Shown piece by piece: positions 16,603 through 25,127 of a DNA stretch of 55,574 nt. Origin of the DNA: an uncultured Acidimicrobiaceae bacterium (GTDB lineage: Bacteria; Actinomycetota; Acidimicrobiia; Spongiisociales; SHLN01); assembly GCA_947259275.1 (NCBI GenBank), contig CAMYMH010000014.1, positions 1-55,574 of the forward strand, read 5' to 3'. Below the pieces are notes generated by a model that worked only from the letters and a program-made list of their open reading frames with translations, did no database searches and was not told where the DNA came from. Position numbers and translations under genes: made by a program. Position 1 is the first letter of the stretch. Each line of letters begins with the position of its first letter.

Positions 16603-17703
16603 GTGTCTGCGTTAGCGATTCTCATAGGGCTGTTCGCAGCCATCTTCTTCCACGAGGCGGCCCACTTCGCAACGGCTAAGGCCTTCGGGATGAAAGTCAC
16701 CGAGTTCTTCGCCGGCTTCGGCCCCCGTCTGTGGTCGTTCCGTCGCGGCGAAACCGAGTACGGGGTGAAACTCTTCGTGCCACTCGGCGGCTACGTGAAG
16801 ATAACCGGCATGAGTCCGATCGAAGAGATCGACCCGGCCGAGGAGCATCGGACCTATCGAGGCAGCCCCTTCTGGCAGAAGAGCATCGTTGTGCTCGCCG
16901 GCGTCGGAGCCAATTTTGCCCTCGCCTTCTTGGTCTTTTACCTGGTATTCGCCGCCATCGGTGTCCCCCAGACGGAGTCGAGGGTCGGGGAGGTGATTCC
17001 CCTCCAGGATGGAGTCGTCACCCCTGCCTCGCAGACCGACCTGGCGGCGGGTGATCTCATCGTCGCCGTCGACGGCGTCCCCACCGAGTATTGGGGCGAC
17101 CTGCTCGACGCCCTCCGCGACAAGGCCGGGGTGGAACTGGAACTCGACGTCGTGCGTGACGGGACTTCCTTCACAACCACGCTCACGCCGATCTCGCGCG
17201 AAGGCCGAGGCTTCGTCGGTATCGGCCGGCCTGATGCGGTGACCCGTCGGTTTGGGCCAATCGAGGCCGTATCCGAGACCGCCGGCATCTACTGGGACTC
17301 CATCGAGGCGTCGGTGAGCGCGGTGGGAACTCTGCTGTGGCCACCCAATCTTCTCGACCTGTTCGGCGACGCCGTCGAGGGCAACGATCCGGGTACATCC
17401 CGGCCGGTGACCGTCGTCGGCCTGGTAGGCGAGAGCTCCAACATTTTCGAAGTCGCCGGCTGGGCCGGCATTCTGAGCCTGATCGCAGGCCTGAACATCA
17501 TCGTTGCCCTCTTCAATGTTCTGCCGTTGTTTCCGCTCGACGGAGGCCACTTCGCCGTGGCGGTGTACGAGAAACTCCGGGGCCGACCGGTCGACGTCGA
17601 AAAGCTGGTTCCCCTCGCGGTCGGCGTCATCATGTTCTTCATTTCGATCTTCCTACTGGGCCTATGGTTCGACCTCTTCGGTCCAGGGCTCGACTTCAGC
17701 TAG
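16603..17703 (+). CDS. rseP: Site-2 zinc metalloprotease (RseP/RasP family)
   Basis: 366 residues from GTG 16603. It has the M50 active site HEAAH at residues 17-21 in the first membrane helix, the conserved FGPRLWSF and GGYVKITGM after it, a PDZ domain (about 110-200, VGEVIPLQDG...AAGDLIVAVDG) and the second zinc ligand in FPLDGGH (D313). Three to four membrane helices. It cleaves anti-sigma factors and other membrane proteins within the bilayer. It lies 41 bp after dxr. Confidence 0.92.
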   Translation: MSALAILIGLFAAIFFHEAAHFATAKAFGMKVTEFFAGFGPRLWSFRRGETEYGVKLFVPLGGYVKITGMSPIEEIDPAEEHRTYRGSPFWQKSIVVLAGVGANFALAFLVFYLVFAAIGVPQTESRVGEVIPLQDGVVTPASQTDLAAGDLIVAVDGVPTEYWGDLLDALRDKAGVELELDVVRDGTSFTTTLTPISREGRGFVGIGRPDAVTRRFGPIEAVSETAGIYWDSIEASVSAVGTLLWPPNLLDLFGDAVEGNDPGTSRPVTVVGLVGESSNIFEVAGWAGILSLIAGLNIIVALFNVLPLFPLDGGHFAVAVYEKLRGRPVDVEKLVPLAVGVIMFFISIFLLGLWFDLFGPGLDFS

Positions 17704-17783
17704 ATTCTCGACTCCTCCGTTCGATTTCTCCGCCGACCTGGGCTGAAGCTGCGGCGGAAGGTCGGTAGCGAGGGCCTGAGTGC

Positions 17784-17789
17784 TATAGT
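17784..17789 (+). promoter_or_regulatory. Possible -10 element (TATAGT) before rimP
   Basis: TATAGT at 17784-17789 would start RNA near 17796. The -35 region (GTCGGT at 17761) is poor. If active, the promoter lies upstream of the hairpin and T-run at 17814-17839, making a very short leader. Confidence 0.35.
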
Positions 17790-17813
17790 CCGCGCCAGTT
17801 GAATTTGGACGCG

Positions 17814-17839
17814 GTGGGCGCCCGGCGCCCGCTTTTTTT
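17814..17839 (+). terminator. Rho-independent terminator or attenuator between rseP and rimP
   Basis: Stem GTGGGCG / CGCCCGC (17814-17820 with 17826-17832, one G-T pair), loop CCCGG, then seven T at 17833-17839. It could end the cdsA-dxr-rseP transcript or attenuate transcription into rimP-nusA-infB, whose first start is 14 bp further. Confidence 0.75.
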
Positions 17840-17853
17840 GTAAAGGGACCGAT

Positions 17854-18306
17854 GTGGATCGGCTGTGGGACTCCATTGAGTCGTTCCTCGCCGAGGAGCG
17901 AGTGGAGCTGGATGACCTTGAGTTGTCCGGCCGGGTTTTGCGCGTCGTCGTTGACGCCGAAGGTGGCATCGATCTCGACCATATCACCGATGTGTCGCGG
18001 GAAGTTTCCCGGCTCCTCGACCAGAGTGAGGATCTGGTTCCCGGCTCATACAGCCTGGAAGTCACCTCGCCCGGCCTCGAGCGGAAACTTCGCCGGCACC
18101 GCCACTACGAGAAGGCGCTTGGCCTTTCGGTGCGGGTCAGAACTAAGGGTGGCGAAACCGTGCGAGGCGAGCTGATCGAAGTCGACGAAAGCGGTTTTGT
18201 CGTCAGTAGCGCCGCCGGAGAGGTCCGGATCGCCTTCTCGGAAGTAGCGAAGGCCCGTACCGTGTTCGAAGTTCCCACCAGCCCCAAACCTGGCAAGAAG
18301 AAGTAG
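17854..18306 (+). CDS. rimP: Ribosome maturation factor RimP
   Basis: 150 residues from GTG 17854, with AAAGGGA upstream. The N-terminal alpha/beta domain includes VVVDAEGGIDLDHITDVSRE and YSLEVTSPGLERKLRRHRHY, the family's conserved segment. The C-terminal SH3-like barrel is KGGETVRGELIEVDE. It helps 30S assembly. First gene of the rimP-nusA-infB block, 6 bp before nusA. Confidence 0.93.
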   Translation: MDRLWDSIESFLAEERVELDDLELSGRVLRVVVDAEGGIDLDHITDVSREVSRLLDQSEDLVPGSYSLEVTSPGLERKLRRHRHYEKALGLSVRVRTKGGETVRGELIEVDESGFVVSSAAGEVRIAFSEVAKARTVFEVPTSPKPGKKK

Positions 18307-18312
18307 GTAGCC

Positions 18313-19578
18313 ATGCATTTTGAGATGATGGAAGCACTCGAGAACCTCGAGCGCGAGCGGGGCATTCCCGTCGAGACGATCCTCGACGCGCTGGCCAATG
18401 CGCTCGTATCAGCCTATAAGCGCAGCCCGGGGGCGGCGGAGGAAGCCCGGGTGACCATCGACCCCGACACCGGGGAGATGCTGGTCTACGCCCAGGAACT
18501 CGATGAGGACGGCAATGTCGTGCGCGAGTGGGAGGACACTCCTGACGACTTCGGCCGTATCGCCGCCCAAACCGCCAAGCAAGTTATTCAGCAACGCCTG
18601 CGCGACGCCAAGCGAGAGCAGGTGTTCGAGCGGTACGAAGGACGCCAGGGCGACCTGGTGACCGGAATCGTCCAGCAGGTCGACCACCGCTACGCCATGC
18701 TCGACCTCGGCGACGCCGAGGCCATAATGCCCTCGTCGGAGCGGATTCCTTATGAGCGTCTCGATCGCGGTGCCCGGGTCAAGGCGCTCGTGCTGGAGGT
18801 GCGAGAAGAGGGCAAGGGGGCGCCGATCGTGGTATCCCGAAGTCACCCGGACTTCATCAAGGCCTTGTTCGAACTCGAGGTTCCCGAACTCCTGGAGGGA
18901 GTCGTCGAGATCAAGGCGATCGCCCGCGAGCCGGGGCATCGGACCAAGCTGGCCGTGTTCTCGAACGACGCGTCGGTGGATCCGGTCGGTGCGTGCGTAG
19001 GTGCGCGCGGCTCGCGGGTCCGCCAGGTCGTCAATGAGTTGCGGGGCGAGAAGGTCGATCTGGTGCAATTCCGCGATGACCAGAAGCAGTTCATCGCCGA
19101 AGCCCTCAGTCCCGTGCGCGGGGTTCGCGAGGTCAGGATCGACGAGGAGGAGAACGAGGCCATCGTCATCGTTCCCGATGGGCAACTCTCGCTCGCCATC
19201 GGCAAGGAAGGTCAGAACGCCCGGCTGGCCGCCCGGCTGACCGGCTACCGCATCGACATTCGTCCCGAGAGCAATCCAGAGGGGCTGCCGGTCGAGGAGC
19301 CGCCCGACCAGGAGGCTGAGGAAGCCGCCGAGGTGAACGCCGCGGAGCAGCCCGCGGACGCCGCCGAAGAGGCGACCACCGCGAAAGTGGCAACCACCGA
19401 AGCCGAAGCGGCGGAGGAGCCCACCGGAGCCGACGTGGCGGAGGAGCCCACCGAATCTGAAGCCGAGGCGGCGGAGGAGCCCACCGAATCTGAAGCCGAA
19501 TCGGCACAAGAAGTTGCCGCCGAGGAGCCTGCCGACGATGCTGTGGTCGAGAAAGAAGTAGAGGAGGTCCGTGAGTAA
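18313..19578 (+). CDS. nusA: Transcription termination/antitermination factor NusA with acidic tail
   Basis: 421 residues. N-terminal RNA polymerase-binding domain (1-125), S1 domain (130-200, GDLVTGIVQQVDHRYAMLDL), and two KH domains (205-340, including VGACVGARGSRV and LAIGKEGQNARLAARLTGYR). The last 80 residues are a Glu/Ala/Pro/Thr tail with repeats AEEPTESEAE, longer than needed for function. The start could also be the ATG codons at 18325/18328. It modulates pausing, termination and antitermination. The stop overlaps infB by 8 bp, with no ylxR (rnpM) gene between. Confidence 0.93.
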   Translation: MHFEMMEALENLERERGIPVETILDALANALVSAYKRSPGAAEEARVTIDPDTGEMLVYAQELDEDGNVVREWEDTPDDFGRIAAQTAKQVIQQRLRDAKREQVFERYEGRQGDLVTGIVQQVDHRYAMLDLGDAEAIMPSSERIPYERLDRGARVKALVLEVREEGKGAPIVVSRSHPDFIKALFELEVPELLEGVVEIKAIAREPGHRTKLAVFSNDASVDPVGACVGARGSRVRQVVNELRGEKVDLVQFRDDQKQFIAEALSPVRGVREVRIDEEENEAIVIVPDGQLSLAIGKEGQNARLAARLTGYRIDIRPESNPEGLPVEEPPDQEAEEAAEVNAAEQPADAAEEATTAKVATTEAEAAEEPTGADVAEEPTESEAEAAEEPTESEAESAQEVAAEEPADDAVVEKEVEEVRE

Positions 19579-21634
19579 GACACGGATTTACGAGCTGGCT
19601 CGGGAACTCGAGCTTGAGTCGAAAGAGGTCCTGTCGCGTGCCCAAGAACTTGGGCTCGAGGTCAAGACTGCTTCGTCTGGTCTCGACGAGGATGAGGCCG
19701 GACTGGTCCGGCTCTCCTACCAGGAGGAATCCGAATCCGAGGCCGCCGAGCCGGCCGCGGCCGAGGCCGAGGCCGAGGCCGACGAGGATGCCGGCGAATC
19801 AGAGGCCACCGAGGCCGACGAGGATGCCGAATCCGAGGATGGCCCTCGCGCCGAGGGTGAGTTCGAGCTTCTCGAGGTGCCCCACGGGGTCACGGTCGCG
19901 GAGCTGGCCACCCTCATGCGCCGACCAACCGGAGCGCTAGTCAAGGCCATCATGGCGATGGGTGAGATGGCGGCGGCAGCCCAGGCGGTGCCAGAGGAAA
20001 TCCTTTCTCCGCTCACCGAGGCGTTCGGGTTCCTCGTCACGGTTGCCGATCCCGAGGTCGCCGAGGCAGATGAGGTGGTTTCGTTGAGGGCTCTCGAGCA
20101 CGAGGAGGACACGCCCGAGGACCTCGTCACCCGGCCGCCCGTGGTCACGGTCATGGGCCACGTTGACCACGGCAAGACTCAGTTGCTCGATACCATCCGC
20201 AACGCCAACGTCGTAGCCGGTGAGGCGGGGGGAATCACCCAGCACATCGGCGCCTACCAAGTCACCACCGATGGTGGGAAGCTCACGTTCATCGACACCC
20301 CCGGTCACGAGGCCTTTACATCGCTGCGAGCGCGCGGTGCCAACGTCACCGACATCGTCATCCTCGTGGTCGCCGCCAACGACGGCGTCATGCCGCAGAC
20401 GGCCGAGGCGATAAGCCACGCCAAGGCGGCCGGCGCTCCCATCATCGTCGCGATCAACAAGATGGATCTACCCGAGGCCGACGCCTATGCGGTGAGGGCC
20501 CAGCTCACTGAGCATGAGGTTGTGGTTGAGGAGCTCGGTGGTGAGGTGGTAAACGCCGAGGTCTCCGCCCTAACCGGTGATGGAGTCGATCAGTTGCTCG
20601 AGCTGGTGCAACTCACCGCCGAGCTCGAGGATCTCAAATCGAACCCGATCGCCGACCCCGAGGGCGTGGTCATCGAGAGCAACCTGGACAAGGGACGCGG
20701 GCCGGTGGCGACCGTCATCGTCCAACGCGGCACCCTGCGGGTTGGCGATGTCATCGTTGCCGGTGCAGTGGCCGGACGGGTCAGGGCGATGATCGACGAC
20801 ACCGGCGCCCAGATCAAGGAGGCTGGTCCTTCGACGCCGGTCCTCATCATGGGATGGTCGGACGTTCCCAGCGCCGGTGACCGGTTCCAGGTCGCCCCCG
20901 ACGACAAGACTGCCCGGAGCATTGCCAGCGATGCTCATGACGAGCTGCGCGCCAAGAACCTCGTCGTTCCCACCCCCCAGGAGCGGATGACCGCGTTGCT
21001 CGAAGAACTGCGCACGGCCGACGACGCCGAGTTGCGGCTGATCGTCAAGGCAGATGTGACCGGCTCGCTCGAGGCGATCCGCGACAAGCTGTCCCAGATC
21101 GGTCGCGAAGGCGGCAAGCTCACGCTGGTTGCTTCTGCCGTCGGCGGCATCACCGAGAGCGACGTGCTGCTGGCCGACGCCTCCCAGGCCGTCGTCGTCG
21201 GCTTCAACGTTCGCCCCGATTCCAAAAGCAGGAAGGCGGCCGAGAGTGCCGGTGTCGAGGTCCGCACCTACCGGATCATCTACGAACTGCTGGACGAGAT
21301 CGAGCAGATGCTGGTTGGCCAGTTGGCCCCAGAAGAAGTCGAGGACATCCTCGGCGTTGCCGAAGTGCGGGCTACCTTCCGGGCACCACGGCTCGGACTC
21401 ATCGCCGGCAGCTATGTCACTGAAGGCGAAATCACCCGGGGTGCCAAGATTCGCCTGGTGCGGGACGGAGTGGTGGTGTACGACGGCCGGGTCGCTTCGC
21501 TGCGTCGATTCAAGGATGACGCCCGTTCCGTGGCCTCGGGTTTCGAGTGTGGCATCGGTCTGGAGAACTTTCGCGATATCAAGGAAGGCGACGTACTCGA
21601 GTCCTACGAGCTGCGAGAGGTCGCACGGGTCTAG
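19571..21634 (+). CDS. infB: Translation initiation factor IF-2
   Basis: 687 residues from GTG 19571. It starts with the IF2-N motif ([17 protein letters not shown]), then a short Glu/Ala/Asp-rich linker (about 55-95), a second IF2-N-like region, and the G domain: GHVDHGKT (about residue 195), [13 protein letters not shown], followed by domains II-IV. It brings fMet-tRNA to the 30S subunit. Actinobacterial IF-2 is usually 900-1000 residues with a long basic Gly/Pro/Arg linker; here that linker is short and acidic. 15 bp before the DUF503 gene. Confidence 0.95.
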   Translation: MSKTRIYELARELELESKEVLSRAQELGLEVKTASSGLDEDEAGLVRLSYQEESESEAAEPAAAEAEAEADEDAGESEATEADEDAESEDGPRAEGEFELLEVPHGVTVAELATLMRRPTGALVKAIMAMGEMAAAAQAVPEEILSPLTEAFGFLVTVADPEVAEADEVVSLRALEHEEDTPEDLVTRPPVVTVMGHVDHGKTQLLDTIRNANVVAGEAGGITQHIGAYQVTTDGGKLTFIDTPGHEAFTSLRARGANVTDIVILVVAANDGVMPQTAEAISHAKAAGAPIIVAINKMDLPEADAYAVRAQLTEHEVVVEELGGEVVNAEVSALTGDGVDQLLELVQLTAELEDLKSNPIADPEGVVIESNLDKGRGPVATVIVQRGTLRVGDVIVAGAVAGRVRAMIDDTGAQIKEAGPSTPVLIMGWSDVPSAGDRFQVAPDDKTARSIASDAHDELRAKNLVVPTPQERMTALLEELRTADDAELRLIVKADVTGSLEAIRDKLSQIGREGGKLTLVASAVGGITESDVLLADASQAVVVGFNVRPDSKSRKAAESAGVEVRTYRIIYELLDEIEQMLVGQLAPEEVEDILGVAEVRATFRAPRLGLIAGSYVTEGEITRGAKIRLVRDGVVVYDGRVASLRRFKDDARSVASGFECGIGLENFRDIKEGDVLESYELREVARV

Positions 21635-21648
21635 GGAGTCGGTGAGGA

Positions 21649-21951
21649 GTGCTGGCAATGCATGCAGCCGCCCTGCGCGTTGAGCTGCGCTTGCCCGACG
21701 TCCACTCGCTCAAGGAGAAGCGACACCGCATGAGCATGCTCACCACCGATTTTCGCGCCGCGTTCCCGGCCGCCGCCGTCTCCGAGGTGGATTTTCAGGA
21801 CCAATGGCAGCGAACCTCTTTCGGGGTGGCTCTGGTCACATCACAGCCCGGCTATCTTCAGCGCCTCATCACCGCCGTCACCCGCTACTTCGATGGCAGG
21901 CCAGACGCTGAGTTGCTGGATGTCGCAGTGTCCTACATGGAGCGGCCATGA
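21649..21951 (+). CDS. DUF503 (YlxP-like) protein
   Basis: 100 residues with the DUF503 pattern: an N-terminal strand (ALRVELRLPDVHSLKEKRHR) and VSEVDFQDQWQRTSFGVALV. This small alpha/beta family often sits between infB and rbfA and is thought to take part in ribosome or translation processes; its role is unsettled. ATG 21658 is an alternative start. The end overlaps rbfA by ATGA. Confidence 0.85.
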   Translation: MLAMHAAALRVELRLPDVHSLKEKRHRMSMLTTDFRAAFPAAAVSEVDFQDQWQRTSFGVALVTSQPGYLQRLITAVTRYFDGRPDAELLDVAVSYMERP

Positions 21952-22301
21952 GAGGCGGTCCGCGCATGCCGCGAGTTAACGAGCTGCTGCGAGAGGTAAT
22001 CGCCGAGGAGGTAGTGAGGCTCAAGGACCCCGCCATCGGTTTCCTAACCATCACTGCGGTCGACACCTCTCCGGATCTGCGCAACGCCCGCGTCTTCTAC
22101 ACCGCGCTGGGCTCGGAAGAGGAACAGGCAGCCTGCGCAGCCGCGCTCGAGCGAGCTACTCCCCACATTCGCGCCAGGCTGGGTTCGCAGGTTCGGCTCA
22201 AATACACACCGGCGCTGGAGTTCCGAGTGGATGACTCGCTGGAGGCAGGCATGCGTATGGATGCCATCCTGCGCGAGATCTCTGATGGCGGCGAAGGATG
22301 A
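21948..22301 (+). CDS. rbfA: Ribosome-binding factor A
   Basis: 117 residues with a KH-like fold and the family segments RVNELLREVIAEEVVRLKDP, VDTSPDLRNARVFY and LKYTPALEFRVDDSLEAG. ATG 21966 (MPRVNEL) is the more usual N-terminus; the ATG at 21948 overlaps the previous stop. It binds 30S precursors and aids 16S 5' end maturation. The stop overlaps nrnA. Confidence 0.93.
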   Translation: MRGGPRMPRVNELLREVIAEEVVRLKDPAIGFLTITAVDTSPDLRNARVFYTALGSEEEQAACAAALERATPHIRARLGSQVRLKYTPALEFRVDDSLEAGMRMDAILREISDGGEG

Positions 22302-23284
22302 CGGCGCCACCAGTCGAGAATCCGCTCGCCGACGAGCTGGCGAAAGCCGCCCAGCTCCTGACCGCAGCCACGGACATCGCAGTGAGCTGCCACATCAAAC
22401 CCGACGGAGATGCGCTCGGGTCGGCGGTTGGTTTCGCCCGGGCGGCGGCGGCGGCGGGCAAGACCGTAGTGGTCAGTTTCGGGGATCCCTACGAGCTTCC
22501 CGACTACTTCTCCTCGCTGTCGCTCGATTTGCTGGTGCCGCCCGGCGAGTTTCCCACCGCGCCGCCCATGATGGTCACCTTCGACGCCGCCGACCGGTCC
22601 CGCCTCGGCTCTCTGGCCGAAGCCGCTTCGGCGGCCGGCACACTGATCGTGGTCGACCACCATGTCACCAACGAAGGGTTCGGAGACCTCAACCTCATCG
22701 ACGCCGACGCGGCCGCTTCGGCCGTGGTGACATACGACCTCATCCGCGCCCTCGGCTGGCCGCTGGACGCAGAGGCGGCCTTCGCGCTGCTGCTTGGTGT
22801 GGTCACCGACACGGGCCGCTTCCAATACTCGAATACGTCTCCCCGAACGTTCCATGTTGCCGCCGATCTGGTGGAGGCCGGGGCCCACCCGGAGCTCATC
22901 GGCCAGATGGTGTATGAGAACGCACCGTTCGGGTTTCTGGCCGCGGCCGGCGCCGTGCAATCGCGAGCAGTGCTCGAGCCGGAGCTCTCGCTCGTGTGGT
23001 CTGAGCTTCGAGAGACCGACCTGACCGACGCCGGCATTTTGCCGGTCGAAACCGAGGGTCTTATCGACTACATCCGCATCGCCCGCGAAGCCGACGTTGC
23101 CGTCCTGCTCACCGAAGTGCCCGAGGGTACGAAAGCAAGCCTCCGGTCCCGCGCCGTGGTCGACGTAGGGGCGCTGGCTGCCGCTTTTGGGGGCGGTGGA
23201 CACGCCCGCGCCTCGGGATGCACCTTCGCCGGCGCCGCCTCCGAGGCGATCGAGAGCATCCGGGAATACCTCCGTGCCCGCTGA
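22298..23284 (+). CDS. nrnA: DHH/DHHA1 phosphoesterase (NrnA-type nanoRNase / pAp phosphatase)
   Basis: 328 residues. DHH domain with CHIKPDGDALGSAVG (about 30-45), a second metal motif in VTFDAAD, the DHH triad in VVDHHVTNEGF (about 119-129) and a further Asp in VVTDTGRFQYSN. The DHHA1 domain ends with GGGGHARASGC. The family degrades short RNAs or pAp. Coupled to rbfA by ATGA and overlapping truB by 11 bp. Confidence 0.9.
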   Translation: MTAPPVENPLADELAKAAQLLTAATDIAVSCHIKPDGDALGSAVGFARAAAAAGKTVVVSFGDPYELPDYFSSLSLDLLVPPGEFPTAPPMMVTFDAADRSRLGSLAEAASAAGTLIVVDHHVTNEGFGDLNLIDADAAASAVVTYDLIRALGWPLDAEAAFALLLGVVTDTGRFQYSNTSPRTFHVAADLVEAGAHPELIGQMVYENAPFGFLAAAGAVQSRAVLEPELSLVWSELRETDLTDAGILPVETEGLIDYIRIAREADVAVLLTEVPEGTKASLRSRAVVDVGALAAAFGGGGHARASGCTFAGAASEAIESIREYLRAR

Positions 23285-24152
23285 GGGGTTCTTGCTCGTC
23301 GACAAGCCGTGCGGCTGGACCTCGCACGACGTGGTTGCCAAGGTCCGCGGCCTGACCGGGACCAGGAAGGTCGGCCACGCTGGAACGCTCGATCCCATGG
23401 CGACCGGGCTGCTGGTACTCGGACTCGGGCGCGCGACGCGTCTGCTGCGGTTCGTGCAGGAGGTCCCGAAGGAATATATCGCACGGGCGCAGTTCGGCGT
23501 CGCCACCGATACCCTCGACGCGGATGGCACCGAGACCGAACGGAGCCAAATGCCGGTTGCTCCCGAGGAGGTCGAAGTGGCCCTGGCTTCGTTTCGGGGA
23601 GACATCGAGCAGATCCCACCGATGACGTCGGCGATCAAGATCGATGGCCAGAAGCTATATGAGCTCGCCCGTCGCGGAGAGGAGATCGAGCGCCCGGCCC
23701 GTTCGGTGCACATTTACGAGCTGGAGATGGTCGGCTTCGAAGGTGGCGACTACCCGCTCGTCGAATTCCGGGTGGTGTGTTCGAGCGGCACCTATGTCCG
23801 GACGCTCGCCGATGACATTGCCGGCGCCCTCGGAGGCCGTGCCCACTTGGTGGCGTTGCGTCGTACCCGGATCGGTTCTCTCCCGGTGGACGGAGCCGTG
23901 CCCTTGGAGGCGATGGTCGAAGATCCCACCCGGGTCACGGCTGAGATCCTCTCGCTGTCCGATGGGCTGGCCGATCTCGGGCATTTCACGGTGAACGACG
24001 ATCTGGGCCGGAGGATCCTGCACGGGTCGGTACTCTCACCCGCCGAGCTCCCGATTGAGCGGCCAACTGCGGTGGTGGACGGCGATGGCAACCTGCTGGC
24101 CGTCTATGCGCGACACGGAGCCGATGTGAAACCCGAGGTGGTGGTGGCGTGA
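23274..24152 (+). CDS. truB: tRNA pseudouridine-55 synthase TruB
   Basis: 292 residues from GTG 23274, the start that gives the usual GFLLVDKPCGWTSHDVV. The catalytic Asp is D40 in GHAGTLDPMATGLL. Other family segments include YIARAQFGVATDTLDADG, QIPPMTSAIKIDGQKLYELA, and CSSGTYVRTLADDIA. It converts U55 in the tRNA T loop. It overlaps nrnA at the 5' side and ribF by ATGA at the 3' side. Confidence 0.94.
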   Translation: MPAEGFLLVDKPCGWTSHDVVAKVRGLTGTRKVGHAGTLDPMATGLLVLGLGRATRLLRFVQEVPKEYIARAQFGVATDTLDADGTETERSQMPVAPEEVEVALASFRGDIEQIPPMTSAIKIDGQKLYELARRGEEIERPARSVHIYELEMVGFEGGDYPLVEFRVVCSSGTYVRTLADDIAGALGGRAHLVALRRTRIGSLPVDGAVPLEAMVEDPTRVTAEILSLSDGLADLGHFTVNDDLGRRILHGSVLSPAELPIERPTAVVDGDGNLLAVYARHGADVKPEVVVA

Positions 24153-25084
24153 AGGTTCTGGTGGGGGATCCGAGAGTATGGACACCCCAGCCGGGTGGGG
24201 TGGCGGTCTCAGTTGGCGTCTTCGACGGCGTGCATCTCGGTCATCGCCAGATGCTGCAGGCTTTGTACGACGACGCGGCCGCTTTGCCAGGGGTCCCGGT
24301 AGGCGCCATCACCTTCGATCGACACCCGCTGGCAACTATCGCCCCCGAGCGCGCCCCGGAGCTGCTCACGACACCGGAGGAACGCCTGCGCTTGTTCGAG
24401 GAAGCCGGTCTCGACTTTGCGGCCGTGCTGACCTTCGACGTGGCAATGCGGTCGTTGTCACCCGAAGGCTTCGTCAAGTCCGTTCTGGCCGACGGCCTAG
24501 GGGCCCGGTTGGTGGTAGTGGGGGACGGGTTCCGCTTCGGGCTGAACGCGGGCGGTGACGTGGATGAGCTGCGACGCCTTGGCGATCACTTCGGGTTCGC
24601 GGTGCGAGCCGTCGAGCTGCTCGAAACCGGTTCCGGGCCAATCTCATCCACGCTGATTCGTCAGGCGTTGTTAGACGGAGACGTCAACGCCGCCACCGGC
24701 ATGTTGGGTCGTCCGTTTGCTCGGACCGGCCGGGTGGTGGCCGGCGATCATCGCGGGGCGGAAATCGGGTTCCCGACTGCCAATCTCGATATCCGGCCGG
24801 GGTTGCTGGTCCCTGCCCGGGGCGTCTATGCCGCGATTGCCATGCTTGACGACGAGCGAATCCCGGCGGTCGTCAACATCGGTGTCCGGCCCACCTTCGA
24901 CGGAGCCCGGGAAGTGGTCGAAGCCCATCTGCTGGACTTCGCCGCCGACCTGTACGGTCGCGACCTCACACTTGAGTTCGTCGATCGGCTGCGAGCCGAG
25001 ACCCGCTTCGACTCGGTGGAGGAGCTCGTCGAGCAGATCGGACGCGACGTGGTATCGGCCAGGGCTCGCCTGAAAGAGGCCTGA
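24149..25084 (+). CDS. ribF: Bifunctional riboflavin kinase / FMN adenylyltransferase
   Basis: 311 residues. N-terminal FAD synthetase domain with GVFDGVHLGHRQML, the ITFDRHP strand and the ISSTLIRQALLDGDV motif. C-terminal flavokinase with RTGRVVAGDHRGAEIGFPTA and VNIGVRPTFDGAREVVEAHL. It makes FMN and FAD. The truB-ribF order is conserved in many bacteria. A 43-bp gap follows, with a weak AAACC/GGTTT hairpin near 25097-25113. Confidence 0.94.
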   Translation: MKVLVGDPRVWTPQPGGVAVSVGVFDGVHLGHRQMLQALYDDAAALPGVPVGAITFDRHPLATIAPERAPELLTTPEERLRLFEEAGLDFAAVLTFDVAMRSLSPEGFVKSVLADGLGARLVVVGDGFRFGLNAGGDVDELRRLGDHFGFAVRAVELLETGSGPISSTLIRQALLDGDVNAATGMLGRPFARTGRVVAGDHRGAEIGFPTANLDIRPGLLVPARGVYAAIAMLDDERIPAVVNIGVRPTFDGAREVVEAHLLDFAADLYGRDLTLEFVDRLRAETRFDSVEELVEQIGRDVVSARARLKEA

Positions 25085-25127
25085 CCACACACCCCTTGAA
25101 ACCGGCGGCGGGTTTGCTCATGCTGTC

